A program made the position numbers and the translations under genes. Shown here one piece after another: positions 1 through 9,754 of a stretch of DNA of 64,000 bases; position 1 is the stretch's first letter, and each line of letters starts with the position of its first letter. Below the pieces are notes generated by a model, which did no database searches, had not been told where the DNA came from, and saw only the letters and a list, made by a program, of their open reading frames with translations. The stretch is from Streptomyces rubellomurinus (lineage in GTDB: Bacteria > Actinomycetota > Actinomycetes > Streptomycetales > Streptomycetaceae): the NCBI RefSeq assembly GCF_000961885.1, contig NZ_JZKH01000001.1, positions 186,001 to 250,000 on the forward strand, in the 5' to 3' direction.

Positions 1-350
1 CTCTCCAGTTGCCCTGCATGTGCTTCGAGTTCGGCGGGCAGGTACCAGCCTTCGATGGCGGGTGTCATGTAGAGGCGAGCTTTGAGGCCGAGAAGGAGCT
101 GGCGACGCCCTTCCTGGTCGGCCACGGTCCAGGCGTCGGCAAAGGTCTGGCCGGTCTCGACCTCGACCCAGGCGGAGGGGCGTTGTGGCAGGGCAGCGAG
201 GCGGCGGCGCTCGTCAACCAAGGTCTCGAGGCTTCGGCGTACTCGTCGTCGCCGCCGGGGTAGTCGAACAGGTTGCGGCGCTTCTCCTCGCGCAGGTCGC
301 GCATGGCCTGGGTGACATGGTTGAGCTGTTCGGTGTGGTCCTCTCCGGGA
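1..350 (-). pseudogene. C-terminal remnant of a serine recombinase, frameshifted
   Basis: Minus-strand reading gives the coiled, charged C-terminal region typical of large serine recombinases. Residues such as LREEKRRNLFDYPGGDDEYAEA sit in one frame (split here: LREEKRRNLF then DYPGGDDEYAEA). After a one-base slip near position 232 the reading continues in another frame with LETLVDERRRLAALPQRP and TGQTFADAWTVADQEGRRQ. The second stretch resembles the recombinase tail 'GRTFAEAW...D.E.RR.LL'. The reading is open at the left edge, so the true end lies outside the window. No catalytic resolvase domain is visible upstream of about 350. The frameshift and missing N-terminus make it a decayed gene. 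Family assignment is by pattern and is fairly secure; the boundaries are approximate. Confidence 0.6.
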
Positions 351-513
351 TGAACCTGCGCACAGTCATCGCCAGCCCGGCCAAAGCCTGGCGCCGGTGC
401 TGCGGAACCCCTGAGGAAGTGTCCGCCCCGGCTACTCCTGGGACGGCCAGGTCTCTGCCATATCGATCGCGGAACGGGGTGCGATCCGGTTCGACTGCTG
501 CGAGGATCGCCGG

Positions 514-1353
514 ATGCACCTCGCCCTTCACCCGGGAGCGAACCGGGAGAACGTCCTTCAAGCGCTGCGAGACGTGGAGACGGAGGTGAGCAACCTCTAC
601 ACCGGCTCCCCGCTGGGCGCAGGCGAGCTCGTACTGGCGTACCTGGAGTGGGCAAACAACGCGGTCGAGCGGCTGACCAGCCAGCTGAGCGAGCGGGAGA
701 TCGAGCGCCTCGTCTTCACCCGCCGCTACGAGCACCTGCTCGCCGGAGCCGCCGACTTCGGCTCGGGCTCCATGGAGAGGTTCACCAACAGCCTCGTCCG
801 GCTGGAGTTGCGGCAGCGGCAGACCGCGTTCGAGGAAGCCGTACGCAGGCTTCAAGAGGCCATCAACCGAGGGCCTCAGGCGGCCCTGACAGTGGTGTTC
901 GACACCAGCATGTTCATCGAGCACCCGCAGGAGCTTGAGTACATCGACTGGGCCGCTCTGGTGGGTGCGGAGTTCGGCACCGTTCACCTCATGGTACCCA
1001 TCGTCGTCATCGATGAGCTGGACCGCCTCAAGGAGTCCACGAACAAGCACGTGCGCCATCGGGCTCGTCGCGCCCTGAAGGTGATCGACGGCCTCTTCCC
1101 GAAGGGGGATCGGTGCTACACGATCCTCCGGAAGGGCGACGGTGGGCCCGGCGTGGCCGCTGAGATCCTGTTCGACCCGCCGGCGCACACTCGCTTGCCG
1201 ATCGCCGACGACGAGATCGTGGACCGGGCGCTGGCCGTGAGCCCGGTCGTCGGCGGCCGGATGAAGCTGTTCACCTACGACGTCGGCCAGTCGAGCCGAG
1301 CGAGGCACGCCGGGCTCGACGTCGAGAAGCTGAGCACGCCGGAGGACGCGTAG
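514..1353 (+). CDS. PIN-domain protein (putative ribonuclease), 279 aa
   Basis: The N-terminal about 120 residues are helical and charged, with no clear motif. From about residue 128 a PIN-like fold begins: a beta strand ending in the first acidic residue (TVVFDTSMFIEHP), then a strand and helix carrying IVVIDELDRLKES, then HRARRALKVIDGLF and a late acidic segment ADDEIVDRAL. This spacing of aspartates fits the metal-binding site of PIN nucleases, which usually cleave RNA. The ATG at 514 is the first usable start after an in-frame stop near 412. No small antitoxin-like gene is coupled to it, so a VapBC pair is not supported. The long N-terminal extension is more like stand-alone PIN proteins of defence or RNA-decay contexts. 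The function is unknown beyond the domain. Confidence 0.75.
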   Translation: MHLALHPGANRENVLQALRDVETEVSNLYTGSPLGAGELVLAYLEWANNAVERLTSQLSEREIERLVFTRRYEHLLAGAADFGSGSMERFTNSLVRLELRQRQTAFEEAVRRLQEAINRGPQAALTVVFDTSMFIEHPQELEYIDWAALVGAEFGTVHLMVPIVVIDELDRLKESTNKHVRHRARRALKVIDGLFPKGDRCYTILRKGDGGPGVAAEILFDPPAHTRLPIADDEIVDRALAVSPVVGGRMKLFTYDVGQSSRARHAGLDVEKLSTPEDA

Positions 1354-1724
1354 AGACGCGGTCTCGCGGTCTGTGTCATCCTGTGCAGCCCAACCAGGCG
1401 AGAGGGCGCACAGGGATGACGGCCCTTGAGATGACCAGCCACGACCATGTGAGCCACTCGCCCCGGGCGGATGGCACGTTCGCGACCGAGCTGACAGCGC
1501 AGGGGGCATCGGCTGGCCGGCGCCGTAGGGCAGCACGGGCAGGCGATGACCGAGCCGGAACACAGTGCGCTGCGACTGACAGTGTGTCCCATGTGGTGGT
1601 CGGGTCGCTGAATCGGTCATGGGGAGTGGCGGGTGGGGCTGGATCCTTCCTGACGGCTTGTGGGGTCTGGTGGTGCTGGTGCTGCCAGCGGCCTGGGTGC
1701 GGCCGCAGGGCGGTGGGACGGCGC
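1354..1724. other. Intergenic, 371 bp, no gene recognised
   Basis: This gap lies between the PIN gene (ending 1353) and the 3' end of the minus-strand endonuclease-like gene (ending 1725). Several open frames cross it but none has convincing composition or motifs. It is a convergent region, so terminators would be expected. I see no strong hairpin. Confidence 0.4.
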
Positions 1725-2947
1725 TCAGCCGCCCTGGACGAGGCCGTCAACAGCCGTGGGGCCGCCTCCGGGAACGTAGCGGGGCCGCCCACCGGCACCC
1801 ATGACGTGGAACGGCTTCCCGCGGTCATCGACGACCGTGGTGCCCGGCTCGCCCTGCTTCACCCAGTCCAGCTCGATCGTGAACCAGCACTCGTCCGACG
1901 TGTCGGAGATGTTGAGGACGAACACCTCCGGGTCCGCCGCTTCGATCCGGAACGGGAACTGCGTGAGGGGCTTCGTCCCCTGGACGGCTATGACCTTTGG
2001 AGGAGTCGGGTCGAGGTCGACGTCGAACGGGCGCTCATCCTGGCCTGCGCCGCAACCGCCCTGCCCGAGAACGATGCCCTGCTTCGGCAGCGGCCCGCGT
2101 TTGACGATGTTCACCCGCACGCCCATGAGGAGGACCGACTCGTAGGACGATGTCTGGGCGGTGACCTCGATCACCGGCTTCACCGGGGCTGACGCCACCA
2201 GGGTGGCGCCGTCCCAGGGCGCCCAGTTGGTCCGCTTGGCCTGCACGAACGCCTCTCCGGGTGCCTGTAGCGTGTAGTACTCGGGACAGGCCGGAACGAG
2301 CCGGCCTGGATGTGGACGTCTCCGCCGGCACTCGGCCACAGGGTCGTCGCCGCGCCGATCGCGAGGGTCGGCAGGATGCCGAGCCAGCCGTACCGCCGGA
2401 CCATCCGTGCCACCGAACGCGTCGGCTTGCGGTACGAAAGGCCCGAGGAGGAGCTCCCGGCGAACGGATCGTAGTAGTGTCTCCGCACATGGTCGGCTTC
2501 CGGCCTCAGCAGCCTCGCACGCAGGGCCGTCTCGTCCCAGAGCTCTATCACGAGGCCATGGGCATGCTCGTTGCGCCGCTTCCAATCATCCCACCACTTC
2601 GCCGTCGGCGCGTCCATGTTTGACGGCACGCACAACACCCACCGCTGGACGGTGTGGCCCTGCTCCCGTGCGGCCTTCACGGCCGCGTTGAAGGACTTAC
2701 GGATCTGGCGCCGGTGGCTGTCTCCGGCGGTGGCGGGGAAGAAGTACTTCGCCTGCCAGACGGTGACGGCACCGTCGAGGTCGCCCGCGAAGGCGTCGAT
2801 GCCCCAGTCCCCCGGGTTCGCCGCGATGATGCGGACGCCGGGGGTGAGCGCGAGTGCGAGCTGGCCGATCATTGCCTCGAAGTCGTCGCGGGCGCCGCCC
2901 ATGCCTCCCGTCCGCACTTGGTGGGTGGCGAAATTGACGGGTGGCAC
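1725..2947 (-). pseudogene. Membrane-anchored restriction-endonuclease-like protein, split by a frameshift
   Basis: The first frame (about 2947 down to 2290) encodes an N-terminal domain with DDFEAMIGQLALAL, then GDWGIDAFAGDL and VTVWQAKYFF. This is the D...(E/Q)xK arrangement of Mrr-like restriction-endonuclease folds. Next come a helical region with KWWDDWKRRN and one likely membrane segment (WLGILPTLAIGAATTLWP). Near 2285 coding character switches frame and continues as PEYYTLQAPGEAFVQAKRTN, then a strand-rich domain ending at 1725 (VEVTAQTSS... is read as IEVTAQTSSYESVLLMGVRV). Neither half is complete alone, so one base is missing or extra. It could be real decay or a sequence error. GTG at 2947 is the suggested start; upstream in-frame starts up to 3052 are possible. 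The layout suggests a membrane-tethered nuclease effector, but this is inference. Confidence 0.6.
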
Positions 2948-3263
2948 GCCAGCCCCCGCCGTCACCCCTCTGTTCGGCACGGTCCCCCCTGAAGCCCGAG
3001 ACCAGACGGCCCGCACCCGCGGTGCACGCTGCGCGCGACTCACGGAGTGCAACGGGCGATCCTAGTCGACGATCTGATGGATACTCTCGTTCACTGGCCG
3101 CGTTCGGACGCCTCGGTTGTGAGCCGCCATGCCGCACATTCAACAGCACGTCACCGACAGTCCGGTCCCGCCGCCGCGAGGCCCTGGCCCTGGGGGTGGG
3201 GCCGACGGGGATGGCACGACTCACCCTTCAGGACGTGATCTGAGGAATCCGCCTGACGTCGAG

Positions 3264-3305
3264 CTCGTCGAGGCCGCCCTCAGCCAGTGGGGCGGCCTCG
3301 ACGAG
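3264..3305 (-). terminator. Terminator of the jet operon
   Basis: There is a perfect 15-bp inverted repeat. The left arm is 3264-3278 (CTCGTCGAGGCCGCC), the right arm 3291-3305, and the loop is 12 nt. It lies 13 nt beyond the jetD stop on the minus strand. No T-run is visible, as is common in high-GC actinomycetes. Confidence 0.7.
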
Positions 3306-3318
3306 ACCGTGCGGCGCC

Positions 3319-4467
3319 TCAGGACGTGACCGAAGAGCTGTTGCCGCCCGCGCCTCGTGGGGGAGGCTCGGAGTGTGGGCGGGAGGTCGTTGGTGCCAAC
3401 TCCCGGATGGTGAGCCACTGAGTGTCTGCGAGGTGATGGTTCAGGTTTGCGGCTTCCTGGGCGACGCGGTCACCTGCCGTGAGCATCACGAGGGCTTGAT
3501 CTTGCAAGGCGGGTGGTAGCCACTCCACGAGCAGCCGGGCGCGGCTCGGATCGACCTTGAGTGCTGTGTTGCGAGGGCGGGTGAGGAGGAGCCGGTAGCA
3601 GCCTTCCGCTGGTTCAACGGGCGGTAGGCCCAGAAGCGTTGCGGTAATGGAGGCCCTGGCCGGGATGGACAGGCCGTCCGCGTCGAGATCTCCGTAGTAG
3701 AGGATGCGGTGGATCTGCGGGAGTTCGGCGATGCTGGCAATGGTCGCCTCGAAGGCGCGGCCGGCGCCGAAAGCGACGTAGCCGATCCGGCCGGGGTCGC
3801 GTTGGAGCAGGTGGCGCAGGGTGGCGAAGGTATCGCTGTTCTCGATCACGAGTATGGTGTCGCCGTCTCCGAGGTGTCGATAGGCGAGCGGTGGGGCTTC
3901 CCGGTAGGTGGCGAGCTGGTCGAGGTCGAGTCGGCCCGGGCCGAAGAGCGCTCCGCCGATGAGGCTGTCAAGGCGCTTCTCGTCGTTGAAGATCTCGTGG
4001 GATCGTTCGCGCAGGGACAGGGGGCGGCGGGCCTCCGCTGTGCTACTCGTGTCCCGGAACCACCGGTTGATCGCGGTCAGGATGTTCGTCTGTGTGGTGG
4101 TGACGCGCGCGGTCGATACCCAGCTGAGCTCTGGTCTCCATGACCGCGCTTCTCGGGGGGCCGAGGGGGCCGGGTGGTGCCGGACGATGCGGACGGCGTC
4201 GGGCAGTGGGGGGCGCCCGGCGTCCCACTTCGCCGGGTTGGAGGGCAGGGTGAGGAGTTGCGCGTCGGCAAGCTCGATGAGCAGGGTGGCGAGGCTTTGG
4301 CGGCTGTTGCCGCTGTGAGACAGGCCCGGTAGAGCAGAGGCGAATGCCTCCGTCAGGGCTGTGCGAGAGAGCGTGCCGCTGCCGGGGGTCCTGGCTTGCA
4401 GGGTGTCGTTGAGCCTGGTGGCGGCTGGAGACAAGGGTGGCACCGGGCTGTCGTGTGGCGTGGTCAT
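3319..4467 (-). CDS. jetD: Wadjet JetD, Toprim-fold nuclease subunit
   Basis: JetD is the DNA-cleaving subunit of Wadjet, which recognises and cuts closed circular plasmids together with the JetABC SMC-like complex. The protein is 382 aa, the usual length for the family. A winged-helix-like N-terminal part is followed by a Toprim (DUF2220-type) domain. The conserved Glu is in TILVIENSDTF (Glu209) and the DxD motif is in ILYYGDLDADGL (about 260-265), the catalytic and metal-binding residues of this fold. Its ATG overlaps the jetC stop by four bases (4464-4467), so it is translationally coupled and last in jetA-jetB-jetC-jetD. A perfect hairpin follows the stop. The tail is Pro/Ser/Gly-rich and probably disordered. 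The assignment rests on motif plus position beside a giant SMC ATPase. Confidence 0.9.
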   Translation of the reverse strand: MTTPHDSPVPPLSPAATRLNDTLQARTPGSGTLSRTALTEAFASALPGLSHSGNSRQSLATLLIELADAQLLTLPSNPAKWDAGRPPLPDAVRIVRHHPAPSAPREARSWRPELSWVSTARVTTTQTNILTAINRWFRDTSSTAEARRPLSLRERSHEIFNDEKRLDSLIGGALFGPGRLDLDQLATYREAPPLAYRHLGDGDTILVIENSDTFATLRHLLQRDPGRIGYVAFGAGRAFEATIASIAELPQIHRILYYGDLDADGLSIPARASITATLLGLPPVEPAEGCYRLLLTRPRNTALKVDPSRARLLVEWLPPALQDQALVMLTAGDRVAQEAANLNHHLADTQWLTIRELAPTTSRPHSEPPPRGAGGNSSSVTS

Positions 4468-7400
4468 TGTCCGGCCTCGGTCTTGGTGTAGAGCCGGGCG
4501 GTGCTCAGGTAGCCAGCGGGCTCGGGGGCCTCGGGGTCGGGCGTCACCCGTGGCCTAGGGACCAGCGATGCGCGCACACGTTCGTCGATGCGGACGAGGG
4601 ACAGTCCGCTTCGGGCTTCCGCGTCGTTGCGCAGTTGGATGCGCAGGGGAAACCGCAGGGTGGCGTTGTCGTCGCTGAGTCCGGTGGTGTAGAGCAGCTG
4701 GATACCGAGTGCTGTGGCCATCTCCTGCTGGATCTGCATGAGGTAGTCCGCGTTGGCGCGGCCGATGGGGTTGTCCAGCATGAGGAGGCCGCCGTGCCGA
4801 GTGCGACTACGCGGGCCTGGTGAGGTTCGCAGGGCGGCCAGCGCGCAGTACAGGAGGATGGCTCCGGTGAGTTCTTGGCCGCCTGAGAAGATCGTTTTCA
4901 TGTCTTCCACGGGCACGTGCTCGATGGTGCGCGAGGCAGTTGGTTTGATCACCTTGGCGGTGAAGCCTCGTGGGACGGCGCGGTGGAGGCAGCGCATGAC
5001 GACGTCGATTCCCTTGAGCCCACCGGCGTTGGGGGCAGTGGCCATGGCCTGGACTGCTTCGCGGACAAGTCCATGGAGCAGGGGCTGCTCCGGCGGCTGG
5101 TACTTGATCGTCAGGAAGCGCTGGTTCGACCATGGGCCGGCGTCGTCGGGGAAGACGGAGAAGGCGCTGGCGCGGTCGAGCTTCTTGAGCTCTTCGGAGA
5201 CACGACCTGCCAGTTGGAGGACCAGGGTTTCGCGTACTTGCTCGACTCCGTTCAGCTGGGAGGCCAGGACAGCGGCGCGTTCAGTGAGAGCGGTGACGAA
5301 ATCGGCGGCCAGGGGAGGGATCATTCGTCCGTCTAGGGCGGAAATCTGTGCGCGCAGGGGAATGTCGAGGTCGTGGTAGGCGACGTTGGAGACGGCGTCC
5401 TTCAGATCGGCTACGGCTCCTTCGACAGCTCGGTCGGCAGCGCCCTGCTGCTTGTGGGTTGTCGCGTGGAGGCTCACGGCTTCTCGGGCTTTGGACTCGG
5501 CGCCTTCGAGTGATCCAGGGTAGGGTGCGGCCTCCTGATCGATGGGCATGCCCTTGATCGCCGCCTCGAAGAGTGCAAGGACCGGGGCGAGGGCGGTGCG
5601 GCTACGCTCAGCCTCCTTCTTGGCGCGGCCCGCGGCCTCGAAGGAGTCCCCGGCCGTCCGCGCTGCCCGGTCCGCGCTGCTCTTCAAATCTCCGGCTGTC
5701 TCCAGCAGCTTCTGGGCCTGGGCCCGGTCATGCGGGGTCCACTCCTGTGCGGCCTCCTCTTCCAGAAAGGCTTGGCCCTCTGCCGGTTGGGCTTGCTCGA
5801 GCTGCAGTTGGACGCGGGCGCGCTCCGAGTTGAGAAGGCTTTCGTCGGTCTGCAGACGCGTGGTCTGCTCGGTCATACTGCGCACGAGGGCGTCTCGCTG
5901 GATGGCATCGTCAGCACGTGTGTCCTGCGCGAGGACCTGTGCTCGATCTTGTACAGAGGGCGGGACCTTCTTCCAGAGGGCCTGGCAGCTCTGGAGGTCG
6001 GCCTCGGCAGTCCGCGCGCGCTCGCGAAGGTCGTCACCGACCTCACGGGCGTGTAGATCGGAGGCGGCTTGCTTGTACTGCTGTCGCAGCACGGGCAGGG
6101 GGGCGAGCACGCCGGCCTGTGCCTGGCGGCGTTCGGCCTCGTCGGTGGCCGTGATCACCTCCAGCTCCCCGCTGTGTCTGGCCGCCTCCTGTTCGTGGTT
6201 CTCAATGAGGCGGGCACGGCGAAGGTTCTCGTCCTCCGCTGCGGAGCAGGCTGCTTCCAGCTTGCCGAACTCGGCGAGCCGCAGTGTGGTCTGGCGCTCG
6301 AGTTCGGCGATCCGGTCGGCGGCACGGCCGGCCTCGGCCTCGCTGTCGGCCAGCCGCTCCAGGTCGTCTGCCGTCCTTTGCTGGGCTGCCCACTGGGCGA
6401 GGACGTTATCGCGTTGCGACTCGGTCTCGCCCAGGGCAAGTTCGAGTTCCTGTGCTCGGTCGGAGGCCGCGTCGGCTGCTTCCCTGGCGACTCCGGAGGC
6501 GGCCTGAAGGCTGCTCAGTTCCTCAAGGCGTACGTCTAGGGGAAGCTCTCCGATCTCGTCCTGCCAGTGGTCCAGGGCGGCAAGGAGTCGTGCCGTTGCC
6601 GTTCGGCGTGTCTCCTGCTGCTGGATTTCCTCGGAGGTCTCCCGGATACGCGTCTCGACGATCTCTCGCTCGCGTGCGGCGGCCAGTTCATCGTGCATGG
6701 CGGGTGTGGGCTCCACCACGGTGCGCCCCGCCTGGTCGCTGGGGGCCGTGTTGGCGAAGCGGTTGCCGGTTCCGATGGCCACGGCCGCTGCCGGCAGTGG
6801 GCGGAGATCTTCCAGGAACTGGCGCGCCTTCTCCAGCGCGAACTCGTCGGTGACGATCACTCCGTCCACCAGGTCGGGGTGATCGGACACTGCCCGGGCG
6901 TGGAGGTCGGTCGGCAGGTTGTCGCGCATCCAGATCCATCCGGGATGTGCAGCGACTCCGTGCCCGAGCAAGGCGTCGCAGACCTCGCGGACGTGAGTGC
7001 GCGCGGGCAGCAGTCCGGCACTGGTGTCCAGGGCGGTCAGGTACTCCTGGTCTCTGTCCAGCTTGCGCCGTTGAGCTGTGAGGGCTCCTTCCAGGGCTGC
7101 ATGGCGGCGGCTGGCGACGTCGTGCAGCGGCCCTGCCGCAACGGCGATCCAGGTCAAGGCATCATCGCCGGTCGCGTCGAGTTCTGTCTCCAGCAGCTCT
7201 GAGCTGAGGGGATCGCGCTGGATGTGCCGCGCCCTGGTCCGGAGCCTGTCGATCACAGCGCTCGCGTTGTCTGCAGCATTGCTGGCCGCGGACGCGGCGG
7301 CATCGGCGGTGGAGAGCTCTGCCCGAGCTTGGGCAGCGCTCGTCTTCGCGTCATCGACAGCTGCTTTCGCATCGTCGGCCTGCTCCCCCAGGTCCCTTTC

Positions 7401-8924
7401 CGCCGTACGGGAGCGGGCAGCTGCGTCCGCCGCCGTCTCTCCGGCCAGCACGTCCCGCGATTCGCGCGCCCGCTGGAGGGCGGCTTCGAATTCGGCGACG
7501 AGCGAGCTGAGGTTCGCCGTCTCGCCCTCCGCGACACCGTCGAGCTTGCGCAGGTCGCCCATGCGGGCGCGCCACTGGCTGACGTCGATCCCGCTGGCGC
7601 GCGTGGCCTCCTGCAAGTCGCGGATCTTCTTACGGGCGGCCTCTTCTGCCAGCCGCAGGCTGATCCTCAGCCGGGCTGCGGCGTCATCGGCGGCCCTCGC
7701 ATAGGGCGCGATGGCCCCTTCGGCCCGGGTCAGGTCGAGCTGGGTACTGTCGAAGGCATGGCGGGCAGCCGCGAGGGCCAGGGCCAGCGGAACTTGGGTC
7801 CAGCCGTCGCGTTCCTGTTCGACTTCGAGCCTCCTCGCCTCGGCATCCGTCCGCCTGGCTTCCAGGTCGGCCAGATCCAGCCGGAGGCTGTGCCATTGGA
7901 CGTGTCGCAGCGCGCGGTCGGCCGCGTCCTGTGCGCCCAGTCTCGTCCGGTTCTCGACATCCGCCTCCTCGTAGGCGGTACTGCAAAGCTCGACCTCACA
8001 GGCCAGTTGCCTGTCCCTGGCCAGGAGTGTCGAAGCCAGCGCCACGAGGTTCGTCGAGGCTTGTGCTGCCTGTGCCGCCTGCGAAAGTTGTGCCGTGTGG
8101 GCGTCGTCGACCTGTTGGCACTGGCGCTGCATCTCGAGGGCGAACGCGCGCTCCTTCTGCCAAAGCTGGTACTGCGAGACTGCCCCCGCGTACCCGGCGA
8201 ACATCTTGCCGACCGCGTCGTAATCGGAAGCGTCGGAAGCCTTCGTGAGGAGCCACTCCACGAAGGCACCGGACGTGGTCGTGGTGAACGCGTTGGCGGC
8301 ACCGCTCTCTGTAGCGTTCATCGCGCGCTGGACGTTGAACAGGTCGGGCTCGAGGCCGAGGCTGCTCTGGTGGGCTTCCCACTCCTTCTGGCCGGCCTCC
8401 TCCCGCAGGCCCAGCCCTTCATGGCGGGCCCTGAGGTCCCGCAGCTCGGTGCAGAAGTCGTCGAAGGAGAGCCAGGTGCCGTCATGGTGGAATGGCAGGC
8501 GATCCGCGGTGAGGGCCGCTCCGGGCTGGAAGCTGTAGAAGAGCCTGCTGAGGTTCTTGTCTGCTGCCGGCGCGAGGACCTGACCGGTGACCAGGAGCCG
8601 GCCGGTGCGCGCGTCCACCCACTCCATCACGATGTGCGACGGCTGGGCGGGCGAGACGACGAACTTGCGAAGCGCCTCGAGATCCTTGTGACGGTAAGGG
8701 ATGGTCGTGCACATGATTGCGGTGAGGAGCACGCCCTTGCCACCCCCGTTCTGCAGCATCACCAGGCTCGCGGGCGAGGGCCGATGGGGAACGTGGCCGG
8801 CGTCGGGAACCAGAGCACCGGTCGATACCGGCTCTCCGACCCCGGACAGGTCGAGGTCGACGCACTCGTACCGGGCGTCGCGAGGGCCGAAGTTCCGCAG
8901 CAGGACGCGGTTCAACTCGTACAC
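4464..8924 (-). CDS. jetC: Wadjet JetC, MukB-like SMC ATPase, 1486 aa
   Basis: JetC is the SMC-family motor that is thought to extrude DNA loops and test DNA topology. The N-terminal half-head carries a P-loop (QNGGGKGVLL, about residues 58-67). Over a thousand residues of Ala/Glu/Arg-rich coiled coil follow, interrupted near the middle by a hinge-like stretch around HPGWIWMRDNLP. The C-terminal half-head has the ABC signature (FSGGQELTG, 1346-1354) and a Walker B strand (LLMLDNPIG, about 1380-1388). The residue after the Walker B Asp is Asn, not the usual Glu. At 1486 aa it is longer than the roughly 1100-1200 aa of many JetC proteins, which may point to a non-type-I subtype. A 17-nt gap separates it from jetB upstream, and it overlaps jetD by ATGA. 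Confidence 0.92.
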   Translation of the reverse strand: MYELNRVLLRNFGPRDARYECVDLDLSGVGEPVSTGALVPDAGHVPHRPSPASLVMLQNGGGKGVLLTAIMCTTIPYRHKDLEALRKFVVSPAQPSHIVMEWVDARTGRLLVTGQVLAPAADKNLSRLFYSFQPGAALTADRLPFHHDGTWLSFDDFCTELRDLRARHEGLGLREEAGQKEWEAHQSSLGLEPDLFNVQRAMNATESGAANAFTTTTSGAFVEWLLTKASDASDYDAVGKMFAGYAGAVSQYQLWQKERAFALEMQRQCQQVDDAHTAQLSQAAQAAQASTNLVALASTLLARDRQLACEVELCSTAYEEADVENRTRLGAQDAADRALRHVQWHSLRLDLADLEARRTDAEARRLEVEQERDGWTQVPLALALAAARHAFDSTQLDLTRAEGAIAPYARAADDAAARLRISLRLAEEAARKKIRDLQEATRASGIDVSQWRARMGDLRKLDGVAEGETANLSSLVAEFEAALQRARESRDVLAGETAADAAARSRTAERDLGEQADDAKAAVDDAKTSAAQARAELSTADAAASAASNAADNASAVIDRLRTRARHIQRDPLSSELLETELDATGDDALTWIAVAAGPLHDVASRRHAALEGALTAQRRKLDRDQEYLTALDTSAGLLPARTHVREVCDALLGHGVAAHPGWIWMRDNLPTDLHARAVSDHPDLVDGVIVTDEFALEKARQFLEDLRPLPAAAVAIGTGNRFANTAPSDQAGRTVVEPTPAMHDELAAAREREIVETRIRETSEEIQQQETRRTATARLLAALDHWQDEIGELPLDVRLEELSSLQAASGVAREAADAASDRAQELELALGETESQRDNVLAQWAAQQRTADDLERLADSEAEAGRAADRIAELERQTTLRLAEFGKLEAACSAAEDENLRRARLIENHEQEAARHSGELEVITATDEAERRQAQAGVLAPLPVLRQQYKQAASDLHAREVGDDLRERARTAEADLQSCQALWKKVPPSVQDRAQVLAQDTRADDAIQRDALVRSMTEQTTRLQTDESLLNSERARVQLQLEQAQPAEGQAFLEEEAAQEWTPHDRAQAQKLLETAGDLKSSADRAARTAGDSFEAAGRAKKEAERSRTALAPVLALFEAAIKGMPIDQEAAPYPGSLEGAESKAREAVSLHATTHKQQGAADRAVEGAVADLKDAVSNVAYHDLDIPLRAQISALDGRMIPPLAADFVTALTERAAVLASQLNGVEQVRETLVLQLAGRVSEELKKLDRASAFSVFPDDAGPWSNQRFLTIKYQPPEQPLLHGLVREAVQAMATAPNAGGLKGIDVVMRCLHRAVPRGFTAKVIKPTASRTIEHVPVEDMKTIFSGGQELTGAILLYCALAALRTSPGPRSRTRHGGLLMLDNPIGRANADYLMQIQQEMATALGIQLLYTTGLSDDNATLRFPLRIQLRNDAEARSGLSLVRIDERVRASLVPRPRVTPDPEAPEPAGYLSTARLYTKTEAGQ

Positions 8925-8941
8925 AGTGGACTCCCGTGGGG

Positions 8942-9754
8942 TCAGTCAGCGAGGGTTGCGGCGGGCGTGGGACCAGGTGCGCCGGGCGTTGGAGGGGCGG
9001 GATCACCGGTTTTGCGTCCGAGGTCACTGCTCGGCAGGCGGGAGATGCCCAGAGCCGCGAGTTCTTTGAGCATCTCGCCGGCCGCGAGCTCGCGGATCTG
9101 CACGCGGTACTTCACGTGCGTGACGTATGTGCCCTCGCCATCGCCTGGCACCTTGTGCATGAAGCCGTAATCGACCAAGTGCTTAAGCGCCCGCTCGACG
9201 ATCTTTCGGCTGGATCCGAACGGCTCGTTGTCGCCCTTGGTCCTGCCCGTGGCGCTGCGCCGCAGGTACGCACGCCACAGGGCTTCCAGCCCCGGTTGGC
9301 CGGTCGGCGGGTCCTGGTCCTCACCGGCCGCGTTGATGCGCTGCTCGATCGCCAGAGCGTGTTCGCGCACGTAGTCGTCGACGGCGCTGACGGTGACACG
9401 GCCCACGAACTCGTCGTCGTCCAGGTCCTGCGGCCGGGGGAACGTAAGCGTAGCGATGGCGAGTTGGGCGAGCAGATACAACGGCCGGTCCCCGGTATTG
9501 GGCACCAGCTCGGTGACCGACAAGGACAGTGAGCTCTCCGCGGTGGTGCCCAGGATGAGTCCTGAGCGGTGGTCGACACCCAGGACCGTCAAATCGAAGC
9601 CCTTCGCCGCCATGTGCACCATGCGGGCATAGTCAGGGTCTCGGTGGTACCGCTGGACGAGTCTCGCGTACTCGCTCGATCGCGCCGGCACTCTGCCGCG
9701 GCCCAGGGCCATAGCGATCATGCGGGTGGCGTCCGCCACGTCATCGTTCGTCAT
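8942..9754 (-). CDS. jetB: Wadjet JetB, MukE-like kleisin-binding subunit
   Basis: This 270-aa protein has the size and position of JetB, the tandem winged-helix subunit that binds the kleisin JetA and regulates the SMC. Visible features are a helical N-terminus (ADATRMIAMALGRGRVPA), a beta-hairpin region (LTVLGVDHRSGLILGTT), and a late helix-turn-helix with wing (SSRKIVERALKHLVDYGFM, then TYVTHVKYRVQIREL) that fits a winged helix. The last about 35 residues are a Pro/Ala tail. Its ATG overlaps the jetA stop by four bases. The family is assigned mainly from gene order and size; sequence similarity to characterised JetB proteins was not computed. Confidence 0.85.
   Translation of the reverse strand: MTNDDVADATRMIAMALGRGRVPARSSEYARLVQRYHRDPDYARMVHMAAKGFDLTVLGVDHRSGLILGTTAESSLSLSVTELVPNTGDRPLYLLAQLAIATLTFPRPQDLDDDEFVGRVTVSAVDDYVREHALAIEQRINAAGEDQDPPTGQPGLEALWRAYLRRSATGRTKGDNEPFGSSRKIVERALKHLVDYGFMHKVPGDGEGTYVTHVKYRVQIRELAAGEMLKELAALGISRLPSSDLGRKTGDPAPPTPGAPGPTPAATLAD

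Noticed and set aside
514..1353. VapC toxin with a partner antitoxin
   Set aside because: The PIN gene is much longer than VapC (about 130 aa) and no small coupled antitoxin gene precedes or follows it.
214..1620. Long minus-strand open frame opposite the PIN gene
   Set aside because: It is antisense to a gene with clear domain structure. Its own translation is Arg/Val/His-rich without motifs, typical of high-GC shadow frames.
3129..3329. 66-codon plus-strand frame over the jetD terminator
   Set aside because: Its C-terminal part is simply the terminator inverted repeat read as codons.
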